A DNA stretch of 64,000 nt from Saxidomus purpurata (Eukaryota > Mollusca > Bivalvia > Venerida > Veneridae). Location of the stretch: the NCBI GenBank assembly GCA_022818135.1, contig JAFMSR010000005.1:30293600-30357599 (forward strand). Direction: 5' to 3'. A model generated the notes under the pieces. That model saw only the letters and a list, made by a program, of their open reading frames with translations, did not search any database and had not been told where the DNA came from. The translations under genes and the position numbers were made by a program. This document shows positions 24,061 to 36,139 of this stretch, one piece after another (the first letter of the stretch is position 1; every line of letters begins with the position of its first letter).

Positions 24061-24905
24061 ACTATAAAGGTTTGAAATCAAAATACCCCCATATCACCGT
24101 TTGGATAGTACACAAAACTGTCTCGGTTCAAGGGCCATAACTCTGGTCATAGACACGCATATTTACCCTTCATGGTGACAATGCAGGTATCCGCACAGTT
24201 AACATTGTATCACTGTATTTGCACTTTCAACGCTGGTTCTTGAAAAATGCCCTATATCACTGGACATGCACAATTTATTACGATAAAGGTTGATAATTCA
24301 AACATGGGTAAGCAGAATTAGGTTTCTTTGTTCTGCATTTCTCCCAATGATCTCAATACTGTGTGAAATATCGGCTATCAGTTGAAAGGTTTTCGAGTTA
24401 TTTTCAGGACAATATAATTTGAGATGATAAAAAAATTAGCAAGGTAGAGTTACGGTTTTTCGTCAACGCAGTTCGTATCTAGTCAATCCCTTGAATTGTT
24501 TTCGAGGTACACTTCGGAAAAAGCATAACTTCTGATGGTAATACTGATAAAGGGAGATTAAAATGGTGAAGCATAGAGTTATTGTTCTTAAACACTGCAC
24601 TTGCTCACAAGGTCCTATGTGTCTGTGTGCAGTTAGGTAATTTTTGAATTATTTCTTTACGAAATTGAAACAATTTAAATGCTCTAGGCAATTTAAATGC
24701 CAGACAAGGCAGTGTTGTGGTTTCCTCACAATGTTCTCTGTTGTTATGTAAGTTTCGTGAAAATACCCTCAATAGTTCAACAGTCATGTTTTCAGGGCAA
24801 CAGTTTGAGACGGGAAAAAAAGATGTACGGACAGAAAGTCGGAGCTAGGCACATACAAAGCGGCAACAATATACGCTCTCCCACCGGGAAGCATAAAATG
24901 TACGC
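24061..24905 (+). repeat. Second interspersed repeat abutting family A
   Basis: Contains 'caagggccataactctggtc' and ends 'cccaccgggaagcataaaat' after 'acggacagaaagtc'. This resembles the head and tail of another short bivalve repeat. Short open frames here are incidental. Confidence 0.45.
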
Positions 24906-25278
24906 TGTATGCGGGTTCCTGTAAGGCGTTGTCTTTCAGGAATTCTCAAAACTACGGCACTTGTATAGTGCTTCCATAATTTCGACATTTCAAGGTATGT
25001 GTGTAAAACCCGCATATCTTACAATGTTGACTTGAACAAAATTGCTTACTCTCTGGTGCAAGAGGTTAGGTCTGGTGGCGTAAGTGACTTGAATGTCAAA
25101 TCTCCCGTAAGAGCCTTCCACAACATGACTGTAAAAGTAGGTGCTTCAGACTACGACGTACTGAAATTTAAGAAAACGGGAACATGGTATGTCAAGTAGA
25201 CAGAGATGCATCCCGTTCACCAATCTAGTTCTCTGATACTAACATTGACACAAGTATTCAAAGGAAAGTTATTTTGTT
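24906..25278. other. No recognised gene
   Basis: An open frame at 24999-25199 (66 codons, plus) lies between two repeats. It has no recognised relatives and no supporting splice sites. Confidence 0.3.
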
Positions 25279-27330
25279 AACAGGAGGGCCAAGATGGCCC
25301 TATATCGCTCACTTGGTTACCATTGGCTATAATACAAGGTCATCAATAGCAGAAAGGGTCAATTTTGACCTGGGGAACATGATTTTAAGATAATTCGTAG
25401 AGGTCGATTACACAATGATATGTGTCAAATATCTAAGCCTTAGGCCTTGTGGTTTCAGAAATTAAGATTTTAAAAGTTTTTCCTATATAAGCCTATGTAA
25501 AATCAAGAGACAATCGGGCAGGGTCAATTTTGAGCTGGGTGTCATAATTTGAACAGTCTTAGTAGAGGTCTACTAGGCAATGCCACATGCTAAATATCTA
25601 AGCTCTAGGCCTCAGAGTTTCAGAGATTTTTAAAGTTTTTTTCCGACGTTAGCCTATGTAAAACAAGTGACCCCCTGGCAGGGTCAATTTTGACCCGGGG
25701 GTCATAATTTGAACAATCTTGGTAGAGGTCCAATAGGAAATGTCACATGCTAAATATCTAAGCTCTATGCTTTGTGATTTCAGAGAAGAAGATTTTTTAA
25801 AGTTTCCTTCTTAAGCCTATGTAAAAACAAGTGACCCCCGTGCAGGGTAATATATATGCAATTTTGACTCTGGGTCATTATTTGAACAATCTTGGTAGAG
25901 GTCCACTAGGTAATGCCACATGCCAAATATCTAAGATCTATGCCTTCCTGTTCTTGAGAAGAAGATTTTTTAAAAGTTTTTCCTTTCCGTTGCCATAGAT
26001 ACCAGAGTTCTGCATGGAATGGAATTATTTGAACAACTATGAAAGAGCTTCATGCAAGGAACATCCCTGCCAAGTTACATTGTCATTGGCAAAGTGGTTT
26101 CGGAGGAGATGTCATTTGAAGGTAAATGTTAACGGACGCCGGACGACGTGCGACGGACGCCGGACGGTGAGCGATCCTAATCATACGGCAGAAAAAGTGT
26201 CAAGCGTATATCAGCAGGCAATCGATAAGTTTTGGGGATTAGGAGTTTACGGAAACAACTACGGTTCGGTAATATCCGTAAATAACGGTCAGGGTCATAA
26301 ATCATTGATTATCGATTGTACTGGAATATTGCCTAAGGGAGATATTGAACTTGACGCGTAACTTTTGTGAAAATCTTATGTTTTAATTTTTATCATTTCT
26401 ACCAGAAGATAAAGAAAATTCAGCATTATCATTCACATTACTTGCGATTAATAATAATAATAATAGTAATGTTTTAACTAGTGAGCACTATTTCATTACA
26501 GTCACATCATCAGTCATAAAAATAGTCACAGAATAGTCCAAAAGCTACAAAATCATGAATTTTGACATAATAATGAGAATGAATCTAGTGTGTACTTGAT
26601 TTTTCATAATCGGCTAATCCCTTTACACGTGCGTAACGTTTGCTCGTGAGAATTGTTTAAAATTGTAGACCTGTTATTTTCTAGTACAGACGCACACGGC
26701 AAGTCTGTTGCAAAAGTATGGTGTGCTTTAGAAACGTAAATAGATGGACCTACATGTCCCCGGTAAATAGTACGTCAACTTGTTTTATTTTGCGATCTTA
26801 AATTCCTAATCAGTGTTATTCCTGATCTGATAAAGACTGACATTTGATTTCGGTAGGCTTTTTTAATTTGAGAAATAGAACAGTTTCCTTTCAGAATATC
26901 AAATAGATTTTACATACTCTAGTAAACGCTTGATGTTGAATGCCTTAAAAAGTATGTGATTTTTCATCACATGGCTTGAAAATATAATTAACATTTTAGA
27001 AGAAATAAGGATTTATTTTAGGACAAAAACTTTTTCATTTCTGCAGTAGAATAATACCTGTTACATTTTACAGATTTTATCATTTAATACTCTGCACACA
27101 GATCAAACCTGGCGTGTTTCTTTTTTCTTCTCTTTTTGTTAATGTAATAATCAGCTTATTTCTTCGGGAAGAAATGAAAGACAAAAGATACGAGTAATAA
27201 GACCACCTGGTTTTGACCTGTGTATTATGAAAACTAGCTTTGGTCTGGAAGAAACTCTTATGTTGACACCTATAAAATGAAACCAATTTCAGCGGAGCGA
27301 ATTCTTGCCTTTCACTCGAGACAAAGAGAA

Positions 27331-27399
27331 TTGCACGGGTACTTTATATTTTGTTTTACATTTCTGAAATGTAAAACAAAATATAAAGTACCCGTGCAA
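27331..27399. repeat. Perfect palindrome: 34-bp arms, 1-base spacer
   Basis: The left arm starts 'ttgcacgggtactttatatt' and the right arm ends with its exact complement 'aatataaagtacccgtgcaa'. A single T separates the arms. No mismatch is seen over 34 bp. It lies inside the 2-kb TIR element. Confidence 0.95.
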
Positions 27400-27946
27400 G
27401 TGTTTCGAAATAAAAATGCATGCATAGTGAATCTTTTATGTGTAACAAATTAACATAAAAAGCTAAATAATATTATTGAAAATTTCATGGATCCTCGCTA
27501 TAAAGACGATATCATGTATATCCGGTTACAATGAAAGGTTTTGCCTTTTTATGAACAAAAAACGGAAGATTCTAACCCGGTTTGCATTTTAGTGTAAAAC
27601 AAAACCCAATATACAACGTTTTAAAGATCATGGTAAATGTTACATAATGTCCGGCCATAAAACTTATCGATGGCCTGAAGCAGTTAGATCAATCATTCGG
27701 AAGTGTTCGGCCAGCATTACGGAAGCAACCGAGCTCCGACCGTAAAAATGAAATTATATACCTGTTAAACAAAACCTTAAAAAAAGACCATTCTCTTCTT
27801 TCTTTATTTTTATATAAAATATATCACTTAAATTGAGAATGATTGTTTTATTCAATCCCGTTTGTGATTCTAAAATAAGTGTTATAGTTTTTGAACAAAT
27901 TGAAGATAAGCTGCAAAATTTTCACTTAAAATTGTGACATTTTGGG

Positions 27947-27975
27947 CGTTTTACTATATATTATATAGTAAAACG
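27947..27975. repeat. Perfect palindrome: 14-bp arms, 1-base spacer
   Basis: 'cgttttactatata', T, 'tatatagtaaaacg'. It is in the same TIR element as the longer palindrome and also has a single-T centre. Confidence 0.95.
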
Positions 27976-28504
27976 ACGGGTAGATTTTTTAAGTTAAAAA
28001 AAGACCAAACAAATAAAGTCTCAGAAAAATAAAAAAATATTCATTAAAAGGGGAAATGTTATATTTTATCATCCCGTTTGTGATTTTAAAATAACTTGAT
28101 TAGTTAAAATGTTATCGTGAGTTAATGACAGCGCTCCTATACAAACCTATAGTAAATTTGTGGCGTGTATTGGCCCTGGCTGTGACACTTTTTCTGCCAC
28201 ATGAGCTCACTCTTGCACTTTGTGCCAGGTGAGCTTAAAACGCACACAATAGTAATAAGAATTGCCTCCCTTATGTATACAATTATACGCAAATCATGCG
28301 GACTGTTTCAAAATAATCATTTTGGCGGTTACTAAGAGACTGGTTACAGTAGTTTTCCATTAATATACAGCTCCATCCGAGATGCCTTGCTTAGTAATTG
28401 GAGTTTGGTGTCAGATTTCACAACTTGTCATAGAACTATTACTATAGTATGAACATACAGATAATTTGTAGAAGTCGAGGTCATGTAGTGGTCATCTTAG
28501 CCTC

Positions 28505-28700
28505 AGTAAATGGTATCATACCACAGCAAATTAGGTTACTGTAACCCAATTTACATTTGCGGAGACAAATTTTTCGCGTTTTGGCGAAGGTCGGCATATT
28601 CGCGAATATTTATTATCGCGTTTTCTTGATTTCCGAAAATTAATTTTCGCAGAATCATTTAGCCAAGGGGTCGTAAAAAACGACGTGTTTTGTAAAAAAT
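28505..28700. repeat. MITE-like fragment with 'ttcgcg' motifs
   Basis: Starts 'ggttactgtaacccaattta' and contains repeated 'ttcgc' and 'cgcgaatattt' motifs. It resembles the terminus of the MITE at 37524-37728 but has no clear right end. Confidence 0.4.
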
Positions 28701-28864
28701 AATACGGAGTTGACATTAAATAAATTCAACCTACCCGCATCGTATAAAATAAAAGATATTTACAGTTTATACTATAATGCCTCGATATTAATAATATAAC
28801 AAGGCTATTATGATTACAGTAATCCCCAAGATGGAATCAACCTTGCAGAGGGGCAATATGGAAT

Positions 28865-28995
28865 TAGCTGTGCCTTGCCTAACGACACCACCACTACGGC
28901 ACTGCAGGGTGCATGGGATCGAACTAATCATGGACCCACGATCCAGTGGCAAACACGCTATCACTGCGCTACAGCGGCACGGTGGCCGACTGAAT
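28865..28995 (-). repeat. tRNA-derived SINE head (A and B boxes)
   Basis: On the minus strand 'tgtagcgcagtgatagcg' (A box) is followed by 'tagttcgatcccatg' (B box) about 50 bp on. The clover-leaf is degenerate, so it is a SINE or tRNA relic rather than an active tRNA gene. Confidence 0.6.
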
Positions 28996-29358
28996 TACAA
29001 TGCTTCCATATTCATATTCTGCGAACAAACAACCGTGAGAAATAATAACATCTATGTGTACAACTAATCGATTTTAAGAAGTTACGTAACCAGTATTTAA
29101 GATATTAGTTGAACTAATAGATTATAGATTTAAAGTTGTTTATCGAACGATTGTAGGCAAAATTTAGAGATTTAAATGAAATATAATTCCACATACCAGT
29201 CTTTGCAGAATATTCCTGTCAATGAGTGAATTTCAATCGATACTTCCTACTTTTATACCAATAGTGCAATCTGACACACCTCCTGGACTCCATTTCTCTC
29301 ATTGGTTGAAAAGGTAGAGGGTGTGATCAGAAGAACTAGAAACGGTAAATAAATATTG

Positions 29359-29570
29359 TCACGTGTCAAATAACACTGTTGGGTGGCTGGCCTTGGATTT
29401 AACAAGAGCCCTGGGTTCATTTTTAGAACTAGCAGAATTTCTCTGTTCAGTGTTATTGTATCCGACCAGTATGAATGGCTTTCCTAGGTCTTGATGCACT
29501 TTTATGAGGTCAAATGGAAAGATACTATGGAAAGATACCAAGTATACTACTGCTATGTCTGAATGTATTT
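29359..29570 (-). pseudogene. Possible coding relic, unknown
   Basis: A minus-strand open frame of about 70 codons (DIAVVYLVSFHSIFPFDLIK, then VHQDLGKPFILVGYNN) has protein-like composition and ends at a stop. No family was recognised and no clear splice sites flank it. It could be an exon, a relic or chance. Confidence 0.2.
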
Positions 29571-29732
29571 ATAAGCAAACATTATGAATTGTAATTATAC
29601 TGTTTAAACTTACTGTGAACAACTTGACCTAGACTCGAACTTGTTGCTAAGCCGTAACATTTGTCATCTAACAATGGGACATAAATTTTTTTTTTTCAAA
29701 GTATATGTAAAGTAGACATACACTGTGATGAC

Positions 29733-29960
29733 AAGATACGGTGGAACTCCGCTATCAAGACCACTCTCACAACAACTCTCGATATCAACACCACAGATTT
29801 CGGTACCAAATAATCAAATTCATATATAATAAGACCATTTCAATAATGAATAATAAGACCAATTTTAATACACACTGCAAAAAAGGTAGCATCTGATCTT
29901 CCATCCTTATAGAAATAAACTTCCCCTTACAATATACAGTGGAGTTAATCCAATCAAATC
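29733..29960. repeat. Possible pogo/Tigger-like MITE fragment
   Basis: 'ggtggaactccgctatcaag' at the left end resembles the start of pogo-like termini. 'cagtggagtt' lies near 29938. The ends do not pair well. Confidence 0.3.
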
Positions 29961-30666
29961 GCTGTGAGGAGGTTGAGAAATAAAATGCAATCTCACTTTA
30001 AGATATAGGGTTTTCCAAAGACTATAGTTGCTCAAAGAAAGTGTTAAAAATATATAGAGCCAAGGTCATCGAGAAAATACAGGTGACTTTTAAAACAAAG
30101 CCATGGCAAAGTTCCCGTTTTTGAGAACCAAATCGATGTGAGGAGTTTGCTCTCGTACTAAAAGAGAGCCGTCCAAACAAATACTCTTTTGTAGACTATC
30201 TTGTATAGTTTAAGTTTGCGATGGAATCCAACATTTTGTGTGCAAGGGAGCATCACGTTGGTTTCTAACAAGTGAGCAATAGTTCCTCGCTAATTACTAG
30301 TAACTTATCGTCTTGAGACGAAAGTATATGTATAAAATGTATTTCATTTTCTCGATTGATACAATGTGTAAATCAAATCAATTTATAAAACTTTTGTGAG
30401 AACACTTCTACTTTTTCCACAATAGATTAGTAGATATCGTTCTAACGTGACATGGTGATGATTATTGAAGCCGCTACGGTACAACGGATTTGCAGACTCC
30501 TGTGTGGTCGATTTGAAAGCACTGTAACTGACTTGTAACTGAATGATGCGTAGGGAAACAGCAACTGAAATGCGGTTTCGGGCGTTAAACCTTAAAACAA
30601 CACAAAAATAGGGTCAGTGCCGTAACGGATTTTAACATTCAGACATTTTATTGTGCTTAGCAAGTG

Positions 30667-30850
30667 CAGTGAACTACGTATATAACGACACCGGATATAG
30701 AGACTTTTGGATATAAGGAACATAATTATTTCCTGGGAAGGATTTTATCCCTTCTTACACAATGAAAATACTATATGGATATAACTTACGCCGGATATAA
30801 GGAATAAATTTAAAAGGTCCCAAGGAGTTCGTTATATCCGGAGCTTACTG
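30667..30850. mobile_element. pogo-like MITE, 184 bp
   Basis: The left end is 'cagtgaactacgtatataac' and the right end, reversed, is 'cagtaagctccggatataac'. Both continue 'gac/gaac'. An internal 'gccggatataaggaa' repeats the theme. It has no coding capacity. Termini beginning CAGT with an internal ATAAC fit pogo/Tigger-type elements; a TA duplication is seen only on the right flank. Confidence 0.6.
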
Positions 30851-30888
30851 TATACCCATACATATTTGGAGGTTTATTTTAATCTCTA

Positions 30889-30960
30889 AACAAAAGAGGC
30901 CCATAAGGGCGAGTATCGCCCCTATTGGACTAACTGAGCTGTTCTGGATATGTTTTGCAA
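30889..30960 (+). repeat. Family A repeat, head fragment
   Basis: 'aaaagaggcccataagggcg' followed by 'gtatcgcccctattgg' matches the opening of the family A repeat and then stops. Confidence 0.5.
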
Positions 30961-31739
30961 AGATCTGTTTGAGTGTTATCAAGGAAAAGATAGCAAAGAT
31001 CACTGTGATTTTGACCCCTCTCCTCCCCCTCTCCTCCCCCTCCCCTCAAAAGAAAACAATAAAACAACAACACCACACAACAACAACAACAGTAAGAATC
31101 ATCAATTTTAGAAGCTATTCGCATCAGCTATTTTTTTCTCTGAAGGCCTTTTCAAAACTATAAGTTGAACATACTTTCTGAACATTATAACTTAGGAAGC
31201 TATAAACTACTGAAGTAGATCTAGAAATCTTCAGCTAAACCCAAGCGCTACCTTATGCTTGAACCCTTAGATGTATGGTACGGTTTCTATTCAGATATAT
31301 CCTGGTTACAGTGCTAGTATAAAACCCTGCTTATATAAGTCAAGTTTTTGAATCATATATCGGTATTCCCAGATAGGAGTGATGTGGCAAATTTTACTTT
31401 CGTTTAGTAAAAAATTCCAGATATTTTTAAGTATGATGTTTTGAGAACAGAATTCAGTACAAACAAAAGGCGAGATTCATGCTTTTCTAACATATCATCA
31501 AATCCGCTAATCTAACTGACTCGTTTTCTTTGACCGACAAAGTTGGTTAATAAGAACAATTTTCAGAACACTGTCAATATGAAGGGTGAAATATTAGAAC
31601 AACTCATGCAGGGGAACCATATGTTCAACTTTAACAAGGTGTATCGACTAGGTCAAAAAATAAACAAATAATAAGACGGCTATAAAGAATGTACAGTTTG
31701 CACCTGTAATTGCATAAAATATCAAAAATATACAATTTT

Positions 31740-32710
31740 GAACACATATAGAACACTGTTTCATGTGAACACGTACAGTTCATTATTTCACGTGAAAATA
31801 CACAGAACACTATTTCATGTGAACTCATACAGGACGTTGTTGCATGTGAACACAGACAGCACACTGTTTCATGTGAGCACATACAGTACACTGCTTCATG
31901 TGAACACATAGAGTACACTGTTTCATGTGAACACATAGAGTACACTGTTTCATGTGAACACATAGAGTACACTGTTTCATGTGAACACATACAGCACACT
32001 GTTTCATGTGAGCACATACAGTACACTGCTTCATGTGAACACATAGAGTACACTGTTTCATGTGAACACATAGAGTACACTGTTTCATGTGAACACATAG
32101 AGTACACTGTTTCATGTGAACACATACAGCACACTGTTTCATGTGAGCACATACAGTACACTGCTTCATGTGAACACATAGAGTACACTGTTTCGTGTGA
32201 ACACATACAGTACACTGTTTCATGTGAACACATACAGTACACTGTTTCATGTGAACACATACAGTACACTGTTTCATGTGAACACATACAGTGCATTGTT
32301 ACATGTGAGCACATACAGTACACTGTTTCATGTGAGCACATACAGTACACTGTTTCATGTGAACACATAGAGTACACTGTTTCATGTAAACACATACAGT
32401 ACACTGTTTCATGTTAGCATATACAGTACACTGTTTCATGTGAACACATACAGTACATTGTTACATGTGAGCGCATACAGTACACTGTTTCATTTGAGCA
32501 CATAGAGTACACTGTTTCATGTGAACACATACAGTGCACTATTTCATGTTAATACATAGAGTACACTGTTTCATGTGAACAAAATACAGTATACTGTTTC
32601 ATGTGAACAAATGCAGTACACTGTTTCATGTGAACACATACAGTAAACTGTTTCATCTGAACACTAACAATACACTGTTTCATGTGAACACATACAGTAC
32701 ACTGATTCAA
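31740..32710. repeat. 27-bp minisatellite, about 36 copies, with 135-bp higher-order period
   Basis: The unit is 'acactgtttcatgtgaacac' plus 'atacagt'. The period is 27 = 9 codons, so long open frames appear on the minus strand (257 and 150 codons) in two frames, with 9-residue repeats such as MCSHETVYC. In the left half five units form a higher-order block of 135 bp repeated more than twice. The reading frames are most simply a by-product of the period: there is no start context, splice site or family match. Confidence 0.95.
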
Positions 32711-32739
32711 CTCATGCAAAGGTTCTTTTTATCAATTGA

Positions 32740-33060
32740 TTATGCATAATACGGAAGACCTGTGGGGACATTCACACTTTGTGATACATTGTATCTTGAC
32801 TGTGAAGTTTCCGATTTCAGCTTAATTAACGAATTCATGTTTTCTACTTCACCTTCATATATAATTCGCTAATTCATGAAGTTGAAAGAAAACATGAATT
32901 CATGATTGATGAACTTGAAGTTGCGAATTCCGTAATGAAGCTAAAATCACGAAATTGCGAACTTCAACTCGTGAATTCATGATAAAGTTGAAATCGTGAA
33001 CTCGAAAACTCCATAGTCATGAAATCATGAAAATGTGAATGTCTCCATCGGTCTTTTAAA
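32740..33060. repeat. Region of short 'gaattcatga'/'tcatgaattc' repeats
   Basis: Many copies of 'gaattcatg', 'gaagttgaa' and 'cgaattc' occur in both orientations, giving several small hairpins. Possibly a MITE remnant. Confidence 0.45.
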
Positions 33061-34339
33061 TTGTGCAGATCAGTAGATTAGAGGAAAACACCTTGCACTC
33101 GGGCTGACCTATTTTGACAACTCGAGGATCTTCTGGGGTTTTTTTTGTCCGTCGGACGTCATCCGTCCGTCGATCAACCATTTTCGTCAAACAACATGCC
33201 CTCTGAAAATCAGTGACGAAACCTCATATGGATATTCCGTTAATGGTCTTCTACTGAAGTTTTATTCTAAGAATTTCAAGCAATCGAGATAACGTTTTTT
33301 TTTAATCTCGCCTGAAACCACAAAACGACAGAGCTTATAGAATGATTATGGTGTGCCGGTAGCATTAACTGTAGTGAGTTCGCATCATGCGTCCGCGATT
33401 GAATTTGAAAGTTGCTGGGATTTGAATGTACTCGAACTGCCATTGGTCAGTTTTGTATTTCTTTTTACAGGAATAGTTCGTATTTGATCTTCTATTGAGA
33501 CTACAATATTGATAGCTACAGACTGCACCTTTGATTGATTAAAACATGGACAGCTTAGGGTTGTCATTTCCATGCATTATATGTAATAAGTTAGACTTAT
33601 AAAAGTCTGTTGAGATTGAGAGGTCTTTTTTCTCTTGAAGTCTTTTTTCTTTTATGAAAAATATCTCTATCAAAATTTGTCTCAATCAAAGCTCATCTCA
33701 ACAAGTTAGAGTCAAGGGGAGGAGAAATTGTGAAGATGTTGTAAAATGTCAAGAAAAGACATGAGTAATGACTCTAACGACTGATGCAAGTCTAGTAATA
33801 AGTATGTGGTGAAAAAAAAAAAACAGAAAAAAATCTTGCTAGATGTAGTGAAGTGACTTTCATCGTTATTAAAAATTGACTTTGGTATTTTAAAACACGG
33901 CATGCCAGTGTTGTTGAATTTAGCAGGGAGTCTGCAATGGAACGCGGGCGAATGAGTTTGACACAAGGTTATGGTCCTCTAGTTTATATTTGGCCTATAA
34001 TGCAATCGTGCTTCTTTTCTTGCTATAGCGTATTTCTTTCTGAACTCACCTTATACACAACACCAACGCTGACGTTGCTCCATACCAGTGCTTCAACAAT
34101 CAGGAATCTGGTAAGTTCTCCGTACCTGAATACTATAAAAGTAATATATTGCAATAGGTTTAGTTTTCCATCTGTAATATTTCACTTTACACAGATTACT
34201 ACCACGATTAAGAGAAACAGACTGAACAAATTAAGAATAATTCTGGTGATATGGAGGTGGCATGAGACGGAAAAATAAGTCGTGAACACAAGTGAATATT
34301 TCGTGGCTGCGAATTACCAAGTTGTTGCCACCAATGATT
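33061..34339. other. No recognised gene
   Basis: 33120-33330 contains a reversed 'gtccgtcggacgtcatccgt' segment like the tail of bivalve interspersed repeats. Open frames at 33712-34278 have no recognised relatives. Confidence 0.35.
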
Positions 34340-34520
34340 TAAGTCGCATAGTCGTAATCACGACATAATAACTCGAGATCACGTGCCAAGACATAATATT
34401 TCGAGATTTCAGGCCCAGACATAACTCGAGATTCCAGGCCAAGGCATAATAACTCGAGCATAATAACTCGAGGCCAAGGCGTACTTGTAATAACAATTAA
34501 CTTTACACTTAAGGCCACGA
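34340..34520. repeat. Short-motif repeat ('ataataactcgag')
   Basis: 'cataataactcgag' and near variants, with 'gccaaggc' between them, recur about seven times in irregular spacing. Confidence 0.6.
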
Positions 34521-35071
34521 TATAACAACTCGGGCCACATAATAATTTGTAGCAGGCTTTCCCTAGCAAGTGACCTCTAGACAACCTGATCTGTCTATGA
34601 TCAATTATTTTCTATCCGACAGTAGCCTGTAAAATAACCGCATACAACTTGTATATATAAACATACTTACATCGATTATATCGGCACTCTGTAGTAGAAT
34701 GTATTCCTTTATTCCATCATTTTTTACCATAATTTCGGTAACTTACCGGTAATTACTTTGGTTGAATACAACTGCCCTCATTTTGCAAGATGTAATCCAA
34801 ACAATGATGTAAGTCCTCAAGAGTGTGTATCCCATATTGAAATGCCCGCCATAAAAATATGGAATCCATGTCACAAGTTCTGATGCAACTGCGTGACAAG
34901 ACTTTGTAATACAGATATATTTAGTATATTAAATTGTGACAGTCAGTTTGACCCAGCTAGGCTAGTTTGACCCAGGTATGTCACGCAATGTACGCGTGCC
35001 ATCGTCTGCACATGTATTTTGTGTGTAGCGTTACACATGTACACTGCTGTAATTTGTTACAAACTTTTTCC

Positions 35072-35480
35072 ATCAGGTATTCGGTTCAATAGGACCTGTT
35101 TCACAGTGTGTTACTTCCTTATAGCCGTCAGTGTGTACATTGACGCAAGTCTGGCGGCCGTTCTTCCTTGTTGACGATGGGGACCCAATATCTATGGGAA
35201 TGGGTTTCTTGGCGTTGTAGCCGTCTTGATAACCATCTTAGTATTAGGCATCTCAGACTTTTTTCTTTCGATCAAGGGCTGGTGGCTACAAAAAGAAGTA
35301 ATCATTGGGGGTTGGGAATACGAACGGAAAAAATTCCATATTGCACCCATAAAAATAATTTGTCATTTGATATGCCGTAAAAGGAATTCTCTGTATGCTA
35401 AAACTTGTCCTATTAAAGGAATCACACCGTTACAAAGACTGACCGAGGTCAGTTTGGCCTACTTACACCTTAGTTTTTAA
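35072..35480 (+). pseudogene. Possible broken membrane-protein fragment
   Basis: One frame reads RTCFTVCYFLIAVSVYIDAS, then stops near 35173. A second frame from about 35195 reads GFLGVVAVLITILVLGISDF and continues to 35480. Both are strongly hydrophobic and could be one transmembrane protein split by a frameshift or small intron. The family was not recognised and chance remains possible. Confidence 0.2.
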
Positions 35481-36139
35481 ACTGTTTGTCCATTTGTTTG
35501 ACCGATAATGGCTGGGTCACGTTTAATAAGATAAATATTTGAAAACTGTATTGTCGGTGAAGGACAAACGAGCATTATATTAATAGTGTATGTTTGCGTT
35601 ATTTTGTGATGGACTGTGATAGTCTTCAAAAACCTCGTCGATGTCCGTGCAAGTGCCTTGGTGACCCAATGAGTTACGAACATGCGACCACTACGTTGTT
35701 TCCGGTCCCTTATTTATGATTGCAACCACGACTTTCACCAGAATATTAGCCATATGGGGAAGAGTTAAAAATAGACCAAACGTGCATGTTTTCGTCAACT
35801 CGGTAGAGTCTAAACTTTTCGTGACTTATGTAAGCAAGGGTCATATTACAGAACATTGAGAACATCAAGTTCATATTTCCCCTTTAGTTTAGGAAGTTCT
35901 CCAGATATCAATTATTCCAGTTTAATTACGCCTTTACGTACTGCAAGACTGCTTGCGCAATCACAATGGGGGAGTGTTTTGTAACGTCAGAGCACGTGAA
36001 AGTGAAAAAAATTGCAGAGAATTTATTAAGTTTGATTGGAAATGAAAAAACGGAGACATGAGTCATTAAGAACATAGAACGAACAAGTTAGTGTTATTAA
36101 ATAAGCACTAAGACTTTTCAACTGAGGTTGTTAAATTTT

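Larger units (their letters stand above)
26182..28203. mobile_element. 2.0-kb TIR element nested in family A repeat
   Basis: The ends are inverted: 'ggcagaaaaagtgtca' at 26187-26202 and its exact reverse complement at 28183-28198. Partial pairing continues outward through cat/atg. The insertion point is fixed by comparison with intact repeats. Inside are two perfect palindromes and a short open frame near the left end (to 26358) with no recognised transposase features. It is probably non-autonomous. A target duplication is not clear (0-2 bp). Confidence 0.75.
25279..28240 (+). repeat. Interspersed repeat family A, copy 2, split by a nested element
   Basis: Opens 'aacaggagggccaagatggc' and runs to 'gtgagcgatcctaa' at 26180. 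It resumes at 28204 with 'agctcactcttgcactttgt' and ends 'ccaggtgagcttaaaa'. The intact copy at 54869-55318 has the two parts adjacent ('gctatcctaatagctcactc'), so the middle 2 kb is an insertion. Confidence 0.85.

Noticed and set aside
24605..25199. Small ORFs as the missing ovoA first exon
   Set aside because: None resembles the OvoA N-terminus, and none on the minus strand has a phase-2 donor with the expected peptide.
26014..26361. 115-codon ORF as one protein
   Set aside because: Its first half is the tail of the family A repeat and its second half is the end of the nested TIR element, so the frame crosses an insertion border.
31631..32404. 257-codon Cys/His-rich repeat ORF as a gene
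   Set aside because: It is produced by a 27-bp tandem array with no stop in the unit. A second frame is open as well, and there is no splice or start support.
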